Shown: in pieces, positions 7,793 to 17,214 of the stretch
Position numbering within the stretch: position 1 is the stretch's first letter
Layout: every line of letters starts with the position of its first letter
Assembly: GCF_031882575.1 (NCBI RefSeq)
Contig: NZ_CP134772.1
Span: 4,830,501 to 4,894,500, forward strand
Length of the DNA stretch: 64,000 nucleotides
Reading direction: 5' to 3'
DNA from: Pseudomonas sp. VD-NE ins
GTDB taxonomy: Bacteria; Pseudomonadota; Gammaproteobacteria; Pseudomonadales; Pseudomonadaceae
The notes under the pieces: generated by a model
Seen by the model: only the letters and a program-made list of their open reading frames with translations
The model's database searches: none
What the model was told of the DNA's origin: nothing
Translations under genes and position numbers: made by a program

Positions 7793-8668
7793 TTAATCTG
7801 CAAAGCGCGTACAGAGTTTTCCTGCGACATCCACACGCATCGACAGCACTGCGCCATCCAATGGATGCTTGTGCGGGCTCTGGGCGCTGGTGATGAACAG
7901 GGTTTTCAGGTCTTCACCACCGAACACACAACTGGTCGGGCGGCTGACGGGCAGATCGATCCTGCGGTCGACCTTGCCGTCAGGCGTCAGCCGCAGCAGG
8001 CAGCTGCCGTCCCAGCGCGCATTCCACACATAGCCTTCGGCATCCATTGCTGAACCGTCCGGACCGCCCTGCTGATCGGGGCCGTACCAGACTTGCGCAG
8101 CACCGAGATTGCCATCGGTGTGAATGAAATAGCGGTGCAGCGTGCTGTCGAGGCTGTCACCGAACAGCAGTGTGGTGCCGTCGTCACTCCACAGCAGCGT
8201 GTTGGGTATGCCCAGGCCACGCAGCAAAGGCGTGACGCGGTTATCCGGATCGACGCGGAACAGGCCACCGGAGCGACGGGTGATCGGTAGATCTTCGCCC
8301 TGCTCGCCGATGTTGTTTTGCATGGTGCCGAGCCATAGACGACCCTGAGCATCGCAACGCGCTTCGTTGGGGCGATTGCCCGGTTGCGGGTCGGCGACGC
8401 AGAACAGCGTCAGACGTGGTTCGAGGCCCGGAGAGTCGAGATCGAGACGGTAGACGCCGCTGCTCAGGGTCACCAGCGCATCGCCGCTGGCGCAGGGGAT
8501 GAACGCGGAAACGTGCTCGGGCATCTGCCAGATCTGTACGTTCTGGCCGATCAGGCGCAGGGCCTGTTTGCCGGCAATGTCGACCCAGTACAACGCCTGG
8601 GTTGGCGCGTCCCAGAACGGGCCTTCGCCGAGTTGGGCGCGGTGTTGGGTCAGGGCGGTCCACGTCAT
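7793..8668 (-). CDS. SMP-30/gluconolactonase family lactonase, probably L-arabinolactonase
   Basis: This 291-residue six-bladed beta-propeller hydrolase opens sugar lactones with a bound divalent cation. The first metal ligand is the Glu in LGEGPFWD (residue 15), and the later blocks IPNTLLWSDDG and FGDSLDSTLHRY carry the Asn and Asp ligands expected in SMP-30 lactonases. It follows the sugar dehydrogenase in the pathway, so L-arabino-lactone is the likely substrate (inference from context). I chose the ATG at 8668 because AAGGAG lies 6 bases upstream; the longer frame reads into a REP repeat and its extra 25 residues are repeat-derived. Confidence 0.83.
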   Translation of the reverse strand: MTWTALTQHRAQLGEGPFWDAPTQALYWVDIAGKQALRLIGQNVQIWQMPEHVSAFIPCASGDALVTLSSGVYRLDLDSPGLEPRLTLFCVADPQPGNRPNEARCDAQGRLWLGTMQNNIGEQGEDLPITRRSGGLFRVDPDNRVTPLLRGLGIPNTLLWSDDGTTLLFGDSLDSTLHRYFIHTDGNLGAAQVWYGPDQQGGPDGSAMDAEGYVWNARWDGSCLLRLTPDGKVDRRIDLPVSRPTSCVFGGEDLKTLFITSAQSPHKHPLDGAVLSMRVDVAGKLCTRFAD

Positions 8669-8698
8669 GACAACTCCTTGGATCTTGTTGTTTTTAAT

Positions 8699-8787
8699 GT
8701 GGGAGCGAGCCTGCTCGCGAAAGCGTCGTGTCAGTCGATGCATGAGTTGCCTGATACACCGCCTTCGCGAGCAGGCTCGCTCCCACA
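8699..8787. repeat. REP pair, GGGAGCGAGCCTGCTCGCGA family
   Basis: Two inverted units face each other across about 40 bases between the lactonase gene and the GntR gene. Each unit holds the internal palindrome GCGAGCCTGCTCGC. Other members of this family are at 10931-10993, 43217-43292, 54963-54987 (single) and 61236-61325. Confidence 0.9.
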
Positions 8788-8799
8788 GGGAAATTTGTG

Positions 8800-9516
8800 T
8801 TAGCTGGCTTTTCTGTCGGCCATGACTTTCGGGTAAAAGCGTTTGATCGCCAGATCCGCGTTATCGATCAGGGTCATGCACGCCCACACCCCGCGCGCAG
8901 AATCTCGCGCCGCGATCGCATCGGCCATGTCCTTGTGGATCGGCAAAGTGCGACGCAGTTCATCCGGGTCGGCAGCGGAGACTTCAAACGACACCGCAAG
9001 CAACGCGCCGAGGGCCGGGACCATTTGTTCAATGAATTGATTGTGGCTGGCGGCGAGGATGCATTCGTGAAAGGACTGGTCGGCGCGGTTGTAATCGATG
9101 CCGCTGTCGACCGCGCGCTCAAGGGCGTTGTAAGCCAGTTGCACCGCTTCTATCTGCTCCAGGGTCGCCCGCTCGCAAGCCCAGCGCACGGCCATCGGTT
9201 CAATGGTGCGGCGCAGGTCGAGCAAGTCATCGACGAAGTTTTCCGGCAAGCCGTTGCGCGACAGCCAACCGACCACTTGCGGATCGAACAGATTCCAGCG
9301 CCGCACCGGCAGCACGCGTGTGCCGACTTTCGGCCCGACTTCGAGCAGGCCTTTGGCGACGAGGGTCTTGATTGCTTCGCGGATGACTGTGCGACTGACG
9401 CCGAGCTGTTCACCGAGCTCGGCCTCGACCTTGATGGTCTGCCCCGGTTTGACCTGGCCAGCGGCAATCCAGCTGCCCAGCCAGTCGACCGTGGATGCGT
9501 GAAAGCTGCTGGACAT
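8800..9516 (-). CDS. GntR family regulator with FCD domain
   Basis: This 238-residue FadR-subfamily regulator has an N-terminal winged helix (about residues 10-75, GEQLGVSRTVIREAIKTL) and an all-helical C-terminal FCD ligand domain with the metal-type Asp and His residues in ADQSFHECI and ASHNQFIEQ. It is the first gene of the leftward arabinose locus and likely represses it until a pathway intermediate binds. A perfect 7-bp inverted repeat sits just upstream (9551-9571), consistent with autoregulation. The ATG at 9516 is preferred to the one at 9522, but the two are hard to separate because no strong ribosome site is present. Confidence 0.88.
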   Translation of the reverse strand: MSSSFHASTVDWLGSWIAAGQVKPGQTIKVEAELGEQLGVSRTVIREAIKTLVAKGLLEVGPKVGTRVLPVRRWNLFDPQVVGWLSRNGLPENFVDDLLDLRRTIEPMAVRWACERATLEQIEAVQLAYNALERAVDSGIDYNRADQSFHECILAASHNQFIEQMVPALGALLAVSFEVSAADPDELRRTLPIHKDMADAIAARDSARGVWACMTLIDNADLAIKRFYPKVMADRKAS

Positions 9517-9550
9517 GAACACCTCAAAGCGGATCGCGATGGGTGATCAA

Positions 9551-9571
9551 GCTAATCATCATACGATTAGC
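9551..9571. promoter_or_regulatory. Operator candidate of the FCD-GntR gene
   Basis: GCTAATC and GATTAGC form perfect 7-bp inverted arms around ATCATAC, 35 bases upstream of the regulator start. The inner 14 bases recur in the araF leader at 6651-6664. This is the sequence basis for proposing one regulon made of the regulator and araFGH. Confidence 0.72.
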
Positions 9572-9586
9572 TGTCAACGACAAAAA

Positions 9587-9653
9587 AGATCGCAGCCTCC
9601 GGCAGCTCCTACAGGTGTACGCCATGTAGGAGCTGCCGAAGGCTGCGATCTTT
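9587..9653. repeat. REP pair, AGGAGCTGCCGAAGGCTGCG family
   Basis: Inverted copies of a unit reading TGTAGGAGCTGCCGAAGGCT, followed by GCGATCT, face each other between the GntR gene and the DUF1285 gene. The right arm touches the stop codon of the DUF1285 gene. Same family as 13123-13206, 24065-24141 and 49672-49752. Confidence 0.9.
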
Positions 9654-10213
9654 CAGGGTTCCAGGCCGATGCGGAAGAACTCGCCGCCGCTCCACACCCC
9701 CAGCCAGCGCTGACCATCGATTTCACGGCTCACCGCCAGCTCCACCAGTTGATAGAACACGTTGCGATGAATCAGCGCTTCAAGGTTGGTGCGCACATGC
9801 ACGTAAGGCGCAGGCTCCTGCGTCGCCGGATCGATCTCGACGCGGATCGGATGCTCAGGCCCGGCCTCGGCGGTTTCATCAACGTTAGTAGTGAAGCGCA
9901 ACAGTTGCGCCTCCCCCTCGCCTTCCACCTCGACCGCAATCGCCACAAACGGCGCATCGTCGACCTTGATCCCGACCTTCTCGACCGGGGTGATCAGGAA
10001 ATAATCATCGCCATCGCGGCGCATGATCGTGGAGAACAACTTGACCATCGGCTTGCGCCCGATCGGCGTGCCCAGGTAATACCAGGTGCCGTCGCGGGCG
10101 ATGCGCATGTCGATGTCGCCGCAGAAGTCCGGGTTCCACAAGTGCACCGGCGGCAGGCCTTTGGTTTTCGGGATCTGTCCCAACAGGTCATTGGCTTTTT
10201 GCGGGCCACTCAT
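9653..10213 (-). CDS. DUF1285 family protein
   Basis: This 186-residue soluble protein is a member of the conserved DUF1285 family, whose function is not established. Characteristic segments are [37 protein letters not shown] and [12 protein letters not shown]. No signal peptide or membrane segment is present. It is followed by a lipoprotein gene 15 bases upstream in the same direction. A GGAGAA ribosome site precedes the ATG. Confidence 0.85.
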   Translation of the reverse strand: MSGPQKANDLLGQIPKTKGLPPVHLWNPDFCGDIDMRIARDGTWYYLGTPIGRKPMVKLFSTIMRRDGDDYFLITPVEKVGIKVDDAPFVAIAVEVEGEGEAQLLRFTTNVDETAEAGPEHPIRVEIDPATQEPAPYVHVRTNLEALIHRNVFYQLVELAVSREIDGQRWLGVWSGGEFFRIGLEP

Positions 10214-10228
10214 GGCGTTCTCCTTGAA

Positions 10229-10834
10229 TTATTGGTCGCCGACTCCCAACAGGCTGCGCGCGTACTGGGCCAGCGGCGGGCCGATCAGGTCTTCGGGTTT
10301 GCTGTCGTGGAACGTCAGTAAACCGCCACGACTCTTGATTCGTGCAGTATCAATCAAATACTGGGTGCTGGTCTCGATCAACATGATCTGAATCACGCCA
10401 CCGTCGATGCCGAGGCGATCAACCGCCTCTTCATCAAGCCATTCATCGGAGTTGCCGATGCGGTCGTCAGCCTTGGCGAAACGCGTGTACAGCAGATAAT
10501 GAGCACCGGCGTCGCGGGCTTCACCCATTGCCTGATCAAGGCCTTCCGGCGCGCGGGCACGGCGGACCATCGGGAAGTATTCGACGAAACCTTTGAAGGC
10601 TTCTTCGGCCACCACGTTCGGGCGCGGATAAGAACCACCCGGCGGTGCGAACGCGCCTTGAGCGATGTAGATGAACGAGTCCGGCTGAATGCGGAAGTTG
10701 TTCACGCGACGGCTGTCGCTGTGATCCAGCAAGCCCGCGTCGCTCATCTGATAGCGAGTGCCTTCGGCCATATCGCTGACAGTCATACAGCCGCCAAGCG
10801 CCAAAACGGCCAGCAGCAAAACCAGGCTACGCAT
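10229..10834 (-). CDS. DUF4823-type lipoprotein
   Basis: This 201-residue protein starts with a lipoprotein signal peptide, MRSLVLLLAVLALGGC, with the lipidated cysteine at residue 16. The mature domain (about residues 30-200) contains FIYIAQGAF and ARDAGAHYLLYTRFAKADDR and looks like the DUF4823 family of Pseudomonas lipoproteins. The residue after the cysteine is Met, not Asp, so outer-membrane sorting is expected. Function unknown. It is close to and co-directional with the DUF1285 gene. Confidence 0.8.
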   Translation of the reverse strand: MRSLVLLLAVLALGGCMTVSDMAEGTRYQMSDAGLLDHSDSRRVNNFRIQPDSFIYIAQGAFAPPGGSYPRPNVVAEEAFKGFVEYFPMVRRARAPEGLDQAMGEARDAGAHYLLYTRFAKADDRIGNSDEWLDEEAVDRLGIDGGVIQIMLIETSTQYLIDTARIKSRGGLLTFHDSKPEDLIGPPLAQYARSLLGVGDQ

Positions 10835-10930
10835 CCTATTCCTCCAGAGGCCGGTGACGGAAAACCGGCGAATGGCCGTTGGATGCAGCTTTTGCGCCAG
10901 CTCAAGAAATTTGTTGAGGGTTAAATCGTA

Positions 10931-10993
10931 TTCGCGAGCAGGCTCGCTCCCACAGGATTGCGAAAACCCTGTGGGAGCGAGCCTGCTCGCGAA
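10931..10993. repeat. REP pair, GCGAGCAGGCTCGCTCCCAC family
   Basis: Two inverted units face each other between moaA and the lipoprotein gene with only about 15 bases between them, so they could form one long hairpin in a leftward transcript. The moaA stop lies ten bases to the right. Confidence 0.9.
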
Positions 10994-11002
10994 AAAGAGG
11001 TA

Positions 11003-11971
11003 TCAGCCGCCGATAATCTTCATGACTGTTGCGCCGCCAGAGAACGCCACTTCCTGCTTGTCGCCCAACGCCTTGACCAGCAAACGCTGGAGCGCCGGCA
11101 ATGCCTGATGGCGCGGCTTGTCGAGCAGATCGCCGACATAGTGGCGGTTGCTCGACGACAGACAGCCATGCAGCCAACCGGTCGACGACAGGCGCAAGCG
11201 CGAACACGTCCGGCAGAACGGTACGCTCTCGTTGGCGATCACACCAAAGTTGCCGAGACCGGGAATTGCGTAACGCACGGCGGTGGCGTCTACGGGGGCA
11301 TCGGTTTGCGCGTACTCGTAGCGTTCGCCAATCAGCTCCAGCAATTGCTGCAGGCTGACGAACTGTTGCAGGAACGCATTGTTGTCCTTGGCCAGGTGGC
11401 CCATGCGCATCAGCTCGATGAAGCGCAGTTCGTATCCGCGTTCCAGGCAGTAATCGAGCAGCGGCATGACTTGATCAAGGTTCTGTCCGCGCAACGGCAC
11501 CATGTTGACCTTGATCTTCATCCCCGCCGCTTTCGCCTGATCCATGCCATCCAGCACGGTGGCCAGATCTCCGCCACGAGCGATGCTGCGGAAGGCGCCG
11601 GCGTCGAGGGTATCGAGAGACACGTTGATCCGGCGCAGACCGGCATCCACCAGCAGTGGCAGTTTTTTCGCGAGGAGTTGACCGTTGGTGGTCAGGCTGA
11701 TGTCGTCCAGGCCCATTTTGCCGACGGCGGTCATGAACGATTCGAGTTTGGGGCTGACCAGCGGCTCACCGCCAGTAATGCGCAAGCGCTCAATGCCGGC
11801 GGCTTCGATCAGATACGCCACGCCACGGGCCATGGCTTCAGCCGACAGTTCATCCTGCGCAGCCACCAACCGCTTGCCGTTGGGCACGCAGTAGGTACAC
11901 GCGTAATTGCAGGCTGAAGTCAGACTGATCCGCAAATTGCGAAAACGCCTGCCTTGACGGTCAACGATCAT
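11003..11971 (-). CDS. moaA: GTP 3',8-cyclase MoaA
   Basis: This 322-residue radical-SAM enzyme converts GTP to 3',8-cyclo-GTP, the first step of molybdenum cofactor synthesis. The SAM cluster motif is C21-x3-C25-x2-C28 (CNYACTYC). The second 4Fe-4S cluster uses FCRTCSRLRLS and the later HGC, and the protein ends in the Gly-Gly dipeptide that MoaA needs for catalysis. I chose the ATG at 11971 because GGAG lies 5 bases upstream; the open frame extends 15 codons further. It stands alone, away from other moa genes, which fits the second moaA copy seen in pseudomonads. The molybdenum hydroxylase at 32.6-35.3 kb is a potential consumer. Confidence 0.92.
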   Translation of the reverse strand: MIVDRQGRRFRNLRISLTSACNYACTYCVPNGKRLVAAQDELSAEAMARGVAYLIEAAGIERLRITGGEPLVSPKLESFMTAVGKMGLDDISLTTNGQLLAKKLPLLVDAGLRRINVSLDTLDAGAFRSIARGGDLATVLDGMDQAKAAGMKIKVNMVPLRGQNLDQVMPLLDYCLERGYELRFIELMRMGHLAKDNNAFLQQFVSLQQLLELIGERYEYAQTDAPVDATAVRYAIPGLGNFGVIANESVPFCRTCSRLRLSSTGWLHGCLSSSNRHYVGDLLDKPRHQALPALQRLLVKALGDKQEVAFSGGATVMKIIGG

Positions 11972-12108
11972 GATCACTCCGGCGAAAGGATTTCGAGCCG
12001 CTAAAACTTGACTCACAAATCAAGTTTTAGCAAGCCCTATGCCTGAGTATATTCCTGCGGTACTGCGTCATGTAGCGAAATCATGGCGCAATAAGGCAGC
12101 TGAATGGC

Positions 12109-12747
12109 TCAGCTGCTCGGAGTTTCCGGATCGCGCTTGCGCTTGTTGCCCATGCGCACGCCAATGTCCATGAGGAACTGGAAGAAACCTTCCTGATCTT
12201 CCAGCACATTGCTCCAGAACGGCGAGTGATACAGCGCAACAGCGCCATGCACCAGCGCCCAGGACGCGCAGTAGTGGAAGTACGGCGGCACGTCTTCAAG
12301 CTTGCCTTCGCTGATGCGGCCCTTGATCAGCAGGGTCAGGCGTTCGAAGTTCGAGGCACGGATCTTGTGCAGCTCCTCGACCATTTCCGGCACCTGATTG
12401 CCTTTTACGACCTTCTCTTCGAGGCGGTCGAACAGGCGATAGCGCTGCGGGTCGCGCATGCGGAATTCGAAGTAGGCGCGGGACAGCGCTTCCTTGTCCT
12501 TGTCGACATCAGCCGAATGCAGCAGCTCGTTCAAATCGCGCTCGTAGTCGAGCATCAGGCGCAGATAGATCTCGGCCTTGGATTTGAAGTGCTTGTAGAT
12601 CGTGCCTTTGCCGATACCCACGGCATCAGCAATCATCTCGACGGTGACACTGTCTTCACCTTGGTCGAGGAACAGCTTGAGCGCGGTATCGAGAATTTCT
12701 TGCTCGCGGCGACGAAACTCACGGACCTTACGAGGTTCTTTGTGCAT
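12109..12747 (-). CDS. TetR/AcrR family regulator
   Basis: This 212-residue regulator has a standard TetR helix-turn-helix at about residues 14-60 (REQEILDTALKLF, VEMIADAVGIGKGTIYKHF) and a helical C-terminal ligand domain. A charged KRKRDP segment lies near the C-terminus. By gene order it is the counterpart of PA2957, next to rgsA and tatD. Its target is not evident from the sequence; no matching operator was recognised. Confidence 0.87.
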   Translation of the reverse strand: MHKEPRKVREFRRREQEILDTALKLFLDQGEDSVTVEMIADAVGIGKGTIYKHFKSKAEIYLRLMLDYERDLNELLHSADVDKDKEALSRAYFEFRMRDPQRYRLFDRLEEKVVKGNQVPEMVEELHKIRASNFERLTLLIKGRISEGKLEDVPPYFHYCASWALVHGAVALYHSPFWSNVLEDQEGFFQFLMDIGVRMGNKRKRDPETPSS

Positions 12748-12948
12748 AAGAAAAAGGTCTGAAGGGTCAAAATTCGAAGCCGCGTATTATGCCTAACTTG
12801 CACAGAATTGCACGGATCATCCGACCATATCTGTGTTTCTTGTTCGTTTTGAGAACGTTTTGGGCGCAATGAGAACTCAACTGAAGCGAACGTATTCCAA
12901 ATTTGTTTAAAAACCCCGACCGGCTAACTGGACTGCACGCCAGACTGA

Positions 12949-12959
12949 TCAATACTTGA
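12949..12959 (+). promoter_or_regulatory. RpoS-type -10 element of rgsA
   Basis: TCAATACTTGA matches the sigma-S extended -10 consensus KCTAYRCTTAA at 9 of 11 positions and lies at the right distance to start the rgsA transcript at about 12963-12966. No good -35 hexamer is visible upstream, which is common for RpoS promoters. RgsA is known to depend on RpoS in other pseudomonads. Confidence 0.65.
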
Positions 12960-12962
12960 ACT

Positions 12963-13079
12963 GTCGGGCGACATCTCCCCCAAGTGTCGCGCCGATAAAG
13001 GTACCAAGGGACCGCGTGCCTTTGTTTTACTCCTAATGGTCTTAACCCGGATTCACCCCCCAGAACCCGGGTTTTTTTT
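12963..13079 (+). ncRNA. rgsA: Small regulatory RNA RgsA (P16)
   Basis: A rightward small transcript of about 117 nt is predicted between the leftward TetR and tatD genes. The evidence is an RpoS-like -10 at 12949-12959, a strong Rho-independent terminator at 13044-13079 that serves no annotated rightward gene, and the position between the counterparts of PA2957 and PA2959, where P. aeruginosa has rgsA (PA2958.1), an RNA of about 120 nt. RgsA is a stationary-phase, stress-related Hfq-binding RNA under RpoS and indirect Gac control. No open reading frame with a ribosome site is present inside it. The exact 5' end is an estimate. Confidence 0.75.
13044..13079 (+). terminator. Rho-independent terminator of rgsA
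   Basis: AACCCGG (13044-13050) pairs with CCGGGTT (13067-13073), followed by a run of T to 13079. It is oriented rightward. Confidence 0.9.
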
Positions 13080-13122
13080 GCCTGCGATTTAACGCTTGGC
13101 CCAGCTACCTGGACATCACAAC

Positions 13123-13206
13123 TGTAGGAGCTGCCGCAGGCTGCGATCTTTTGCCTTTGCCTGTCAAAATCAAGATCAAAAGATCGCAGCCTTCGGCAGC
13201 TCCTAC
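13123..13206. repeat. REP pair overlapping the end of tatD
   Basis: Inverted units TGTAGGAGCTGCCGCAGGCT and their facing copy lie about 30 bases apart. The right unit provides the tatD stop codon and its last one or two codons, so the repeat runs into coding sequence. Confidence 0.88.
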
Positions 13207-13994
13207 ACGGCAGATTTAACGGAGGCCAGCGGGAACAGGCGCTTGAAGTTCTCGGTGGTCTGCTCGGCAAAGCGCTCGTAGTTTTCCCCGCGCAACATCG
13301 CCAGGAACTCCGCTACTTCGCGTACGTACTGCGGCAGGTTCGGCTTGCCGCGATAAGGAATCGGCGCCAGATACGGTGAATCGGTTTCCACCAGCAAGCG
13401 ATCCGCCGGCACCTTGCTCGCGACGTCGCGCAGCGCATCGGCATTGCGGAACGTGACAATGCCCGACAGGGAAATGTAATAGCCCATGTCCAGCGCAGCC
13501 TTGGCCATGTCCCAGTCTTCGGTGAAACAATGCAGCACACCGGCCTGAGGCAACGCCGCTTCGCGCAACAATTCGAGGGTATCGGCCCGCGCGCCACGGG
13601 TGTGGATGATCACCGGTTTACCGGTCTGCTGCGCCGCTTGCAGGTGCAGACGAAACGACTCCTGCTGCAGCTCGGCGGCTTCCGGTTCGTAGTGATAGTC
13701 GAGGCCGGTCTCACCGATCGCCACCACTTTCGGGTGATTGAGTTCGTGCAACAGCCAATCCAGCGCCGGAGCCGCGCCGGGTTGTACATCCAGCGGATGC
13801 ACACCGACCGAACAGTCGACATCGTCATAACGCTCAGCCAAGGCTTTGACGTCGGCGGCGTTGTCAGCACTCACGCCGATGCACAGGAAGTGCCCTACTC
13901 CGCGCCCACGGGCCGCATCCAGTGCAGCATCCAGCGAGCCGTCATGGGCGGCGAGGTCGAGGCGATCAAGGTGACAATGGGAATCTACAAGCAT
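13203..13994 (-). CDS. tatD: TatD family metal-dependent DNase
   Basis: This 263-residue TIM-barrel hydrolase has the metal ligands H6 and H8 in DSHCHLD, the Glu in GETGLDYHYE, and later histidines in IHTRG and LHCFTED, with the terminal Asp in ETDSPYLAP. TatD enzymes are 3'-5' exonucleases or amidohydrolases acting on damaged nucleic acid. It is the last gene of the long fab-pilZ block. Its final codons fall in a REP element, so the C-terminus (after about RLFPLAS) probably differs between related strains. Confidence 0.92.
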   Translation of the reverse strand: MLVDSHCHLDRLDLAAHDGSLDAALDAARGRGVGHFLCIGVSADNAADVKALAERYDDVDCSVGVHPLDVQPGAAPALDWLLHELNHPKVVAIGETGLDYHYEPEAAELQQESFRLHLQAAQQTGKPVIIHTRGARADTLELLREAALPQAGVLHCFTEDWDMAKAALDMGYYISLSGIVTFRNADALRDVASKVPADRLLVETDSPYLAPIPYRGKPNLPQYVREVAEFLAMLRGENYERFAEQTTENFKRLFPLASVKSAV

Positions 13995-14008
13995 AAAAAG
14001 ACGGCTAC

Positions 14009-14365
14009 TTACATCGTATGAGTGGGACGGTCGGATTTAAGCGCTCCGGCCAGATGGGTTTCGATGCGACTGCGCGCCGTGTTGTCGCCATCGTTGAACT
14101 GTACGCCGACACCGGCAGCGCGATTGCCTTGCGCCCCTTTGGGGGTGATCCAGGCAACCTTGCCGGCCACCGGAATCTTCTCGGCCTCATCCATCAGGTT
14201 GAGCAGCATGAACACCTCGTCGCCCAACCTGTAACTTTTGTTGGTCGGGATGAACAGGCCACCGTTCTTGATGAACGGCATGTAGGCGGCGTAGAGCACC
14301 GACTTGTCCTTGATGGTCAGGGACAAAATGCCGTTGCGCGGCCCCGGGCTGACAGGTTCATTCAT
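14009..14365 (-). CDS. pilZ: Type IV pilus assembly protein PilZ
   Basis: This 118-residue single PilZ-domain protein corresponds to P. aeruginosa PilZ, with NGILSLTIKDKSVLYAAYMP near the N-terminus and PTHTM at the C-terminus. The RxxxR and D/NxSxxG motifs needed for cyclic-di-GMP binding are absent, as in the founding PilZ, which acts with FimX and PilB in pilus assembly. I chose the ATG at 14365 because GAGGT precedes it; an in-frame ATG four codons upstream overlaps that site. It sits between holB and tatD, the conserved Pseudomonas order. Confidence 0.93.
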   Translation of the reverse strand: MNEPVSPGPRNGILSLTIKDKSVLYAAYMPFIKNGGLFIPTNKSYRLGDEVFMLLNLMDEAEKIPVAGKVAWITPKGAQGNRAAGVGVQFNDGDNTARSRIETHLAGALKSDRPTHTM

Positions 14366-14407
14366 GTTGACCTCCACTGCTGATGTTCAGAGTCTAGGTA
14401 CACATTC

Positions 14408-16025
<1,618 letters not shown>

Positions 16026-16035
16026 TTAATCAAAG

Positions 16036-17211
16036 TCATTGCGTGTTTTGTGGGGCGGCGGCTTCCGGAGCCGGCGCAGGTTCCTGAGGCGCAACTTGTG
16101 GCAACGATTCCGGCGCTGTATCAGGAGAGGCCGCGGGAATCGCCTCTTCGGCAGCGGGAGCGGTTTCAGGCGTTGTCGCCGGCGCAGGGCTGGAGCGGTA
16201 ATCGGCACGGCGCTTGAGCTGGTACTCACGCACCGCATTATTGTGCGCATCCAGGTCGTCGGAGAACACATGGCTGCCATCGCCACGTGCGACGAAGTAC
16301 AGGCTGGTGCCATCCACGGGATTCAGTGCCGCGTGAATCGCTTCACGCCCGACCATCGCAATCGGCGTCGGCGGCAGGCCGGGAATTACGTAGGTGTTGT
16401 AAGGCGTCGGTTCTTTCAAATGGGCACGGGTCAACTTGCCGGTGTAGCGATCACCGAGGCCATAGATGACGGTAGGATCAGTCTGCAACTGCATGCCCAA
16501 CGCCATTCGACGCACGAAGACGCCGGCAATCTGCCCACGCTCCTGCGGCACACCGGTTTCCTTCTCGACCAGCGACGCCATGATCAGCGCTTGATAGGGT
16601 TCGGTATACGGCACATCGGCAGAACGACTTTCCCACTCTTTCGCCAGCACTTCATCGAGGCGATCAAAGGCCTTTTTCAGCAACTCGGCATCAGACATGC
16701 CACGCACGAAGCGGTAGGTATCGGGGAAGAAACGGCCTTCCGGGAACAACCCTTTATGACCTATCTTCGCCATGACGTCGCTGTCGCTCAAACCGTTCAG
16801 GGTCTGCTCGACCTTGTCATCCTTGGCCAACGCCGCGCGCACTTGATGGAAATTCCAGCCCTCGACCAGCGTCAGGCTGTACTGCACCACTTCACCACGC
16901 TTCCACAAATCGATCAGGCCGTTGACGGTCATGCCCGGCTGCATGCGGTATTCACCGCTGTGGATCGGCGTACCGGCGAGATTGAAGCGCCAATAGACTC
17001 GCAGCCAGAACGCGTCCTTGATGACGCCATCGGTTTCGAGGGAAAGGAACGTACGGGTCGGAGTGGAGCCTTTCGGCACATCCAGCAGTTCTTCCTGCGT
17101 GATGTTCAGAGGCTGTTCCAGTGCGCTGTGAATCTTCCAGGCGCTGGCGCCCATCAACAGCCCTGCCAGAACCAGTCCGGTTTCCAGCAGCAGCAAAAGT
17201 TTACGTCTCAC
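16036..17211 (-). CDS. mltG: Endolytic murein transglycosylase MltG
   Basis: This 391-residue inner-membrane lytic transglycosylase trims nascent peptidoglycan strands. One N-terminal membrane segment (about residues 5-25) is followed by the LysM-like and YceG domains, with the catalytic Glu in ASLVEKETGVPQER and the conserved YNTYVIPGLPPTPI. The last 50 residues are rich in Pro, Ala and Glu and look disordered. It starts 3 bases after the pabC stop. Confidence 0.93.
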   Translation of the reverse strand: MRRKLLLLLETGLVLAGLLMGASAWKIHSALEQPLNITQEELLDVPKGSTPTRTFLSLETDGVIKDAFWLRVYWRFNLAGTPIHSGEYRMQPGMTVNGLIDLWKRGEVVQYSLTLVEGWNFHQVRAALAKDDKVEQTLNGLSDSDVMAKIGHKGLFPEGRFFPDTYRFVRGMSDAELLKKAFDRLDEVLAKEWESRSADVPYTEPYQALIMASLVEKETGVPQERGQIAGVFVRRMALGMQLQTDPTVIYGLGDRYTGKLTRAHLKEPTPYNTYVIPGLPPTPIAMVGREAIHAALNPVDGTSLYFVARGDGSHVFSDDLDAHNNAVREYQLKRRADYRSSPAPATTPETAPAAEEAIPAASPDTAPESLPQVAPQEPAPAPEAAAPQNTQ

Positions 17212-17214
17212 AAA

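Noticed and set aside
12767..13270. A leftward 167-codon frame over rgsA
   Set aside because: It runs through a terminator and a REP pair and has no ribosome site; the sRNA explains the region better.
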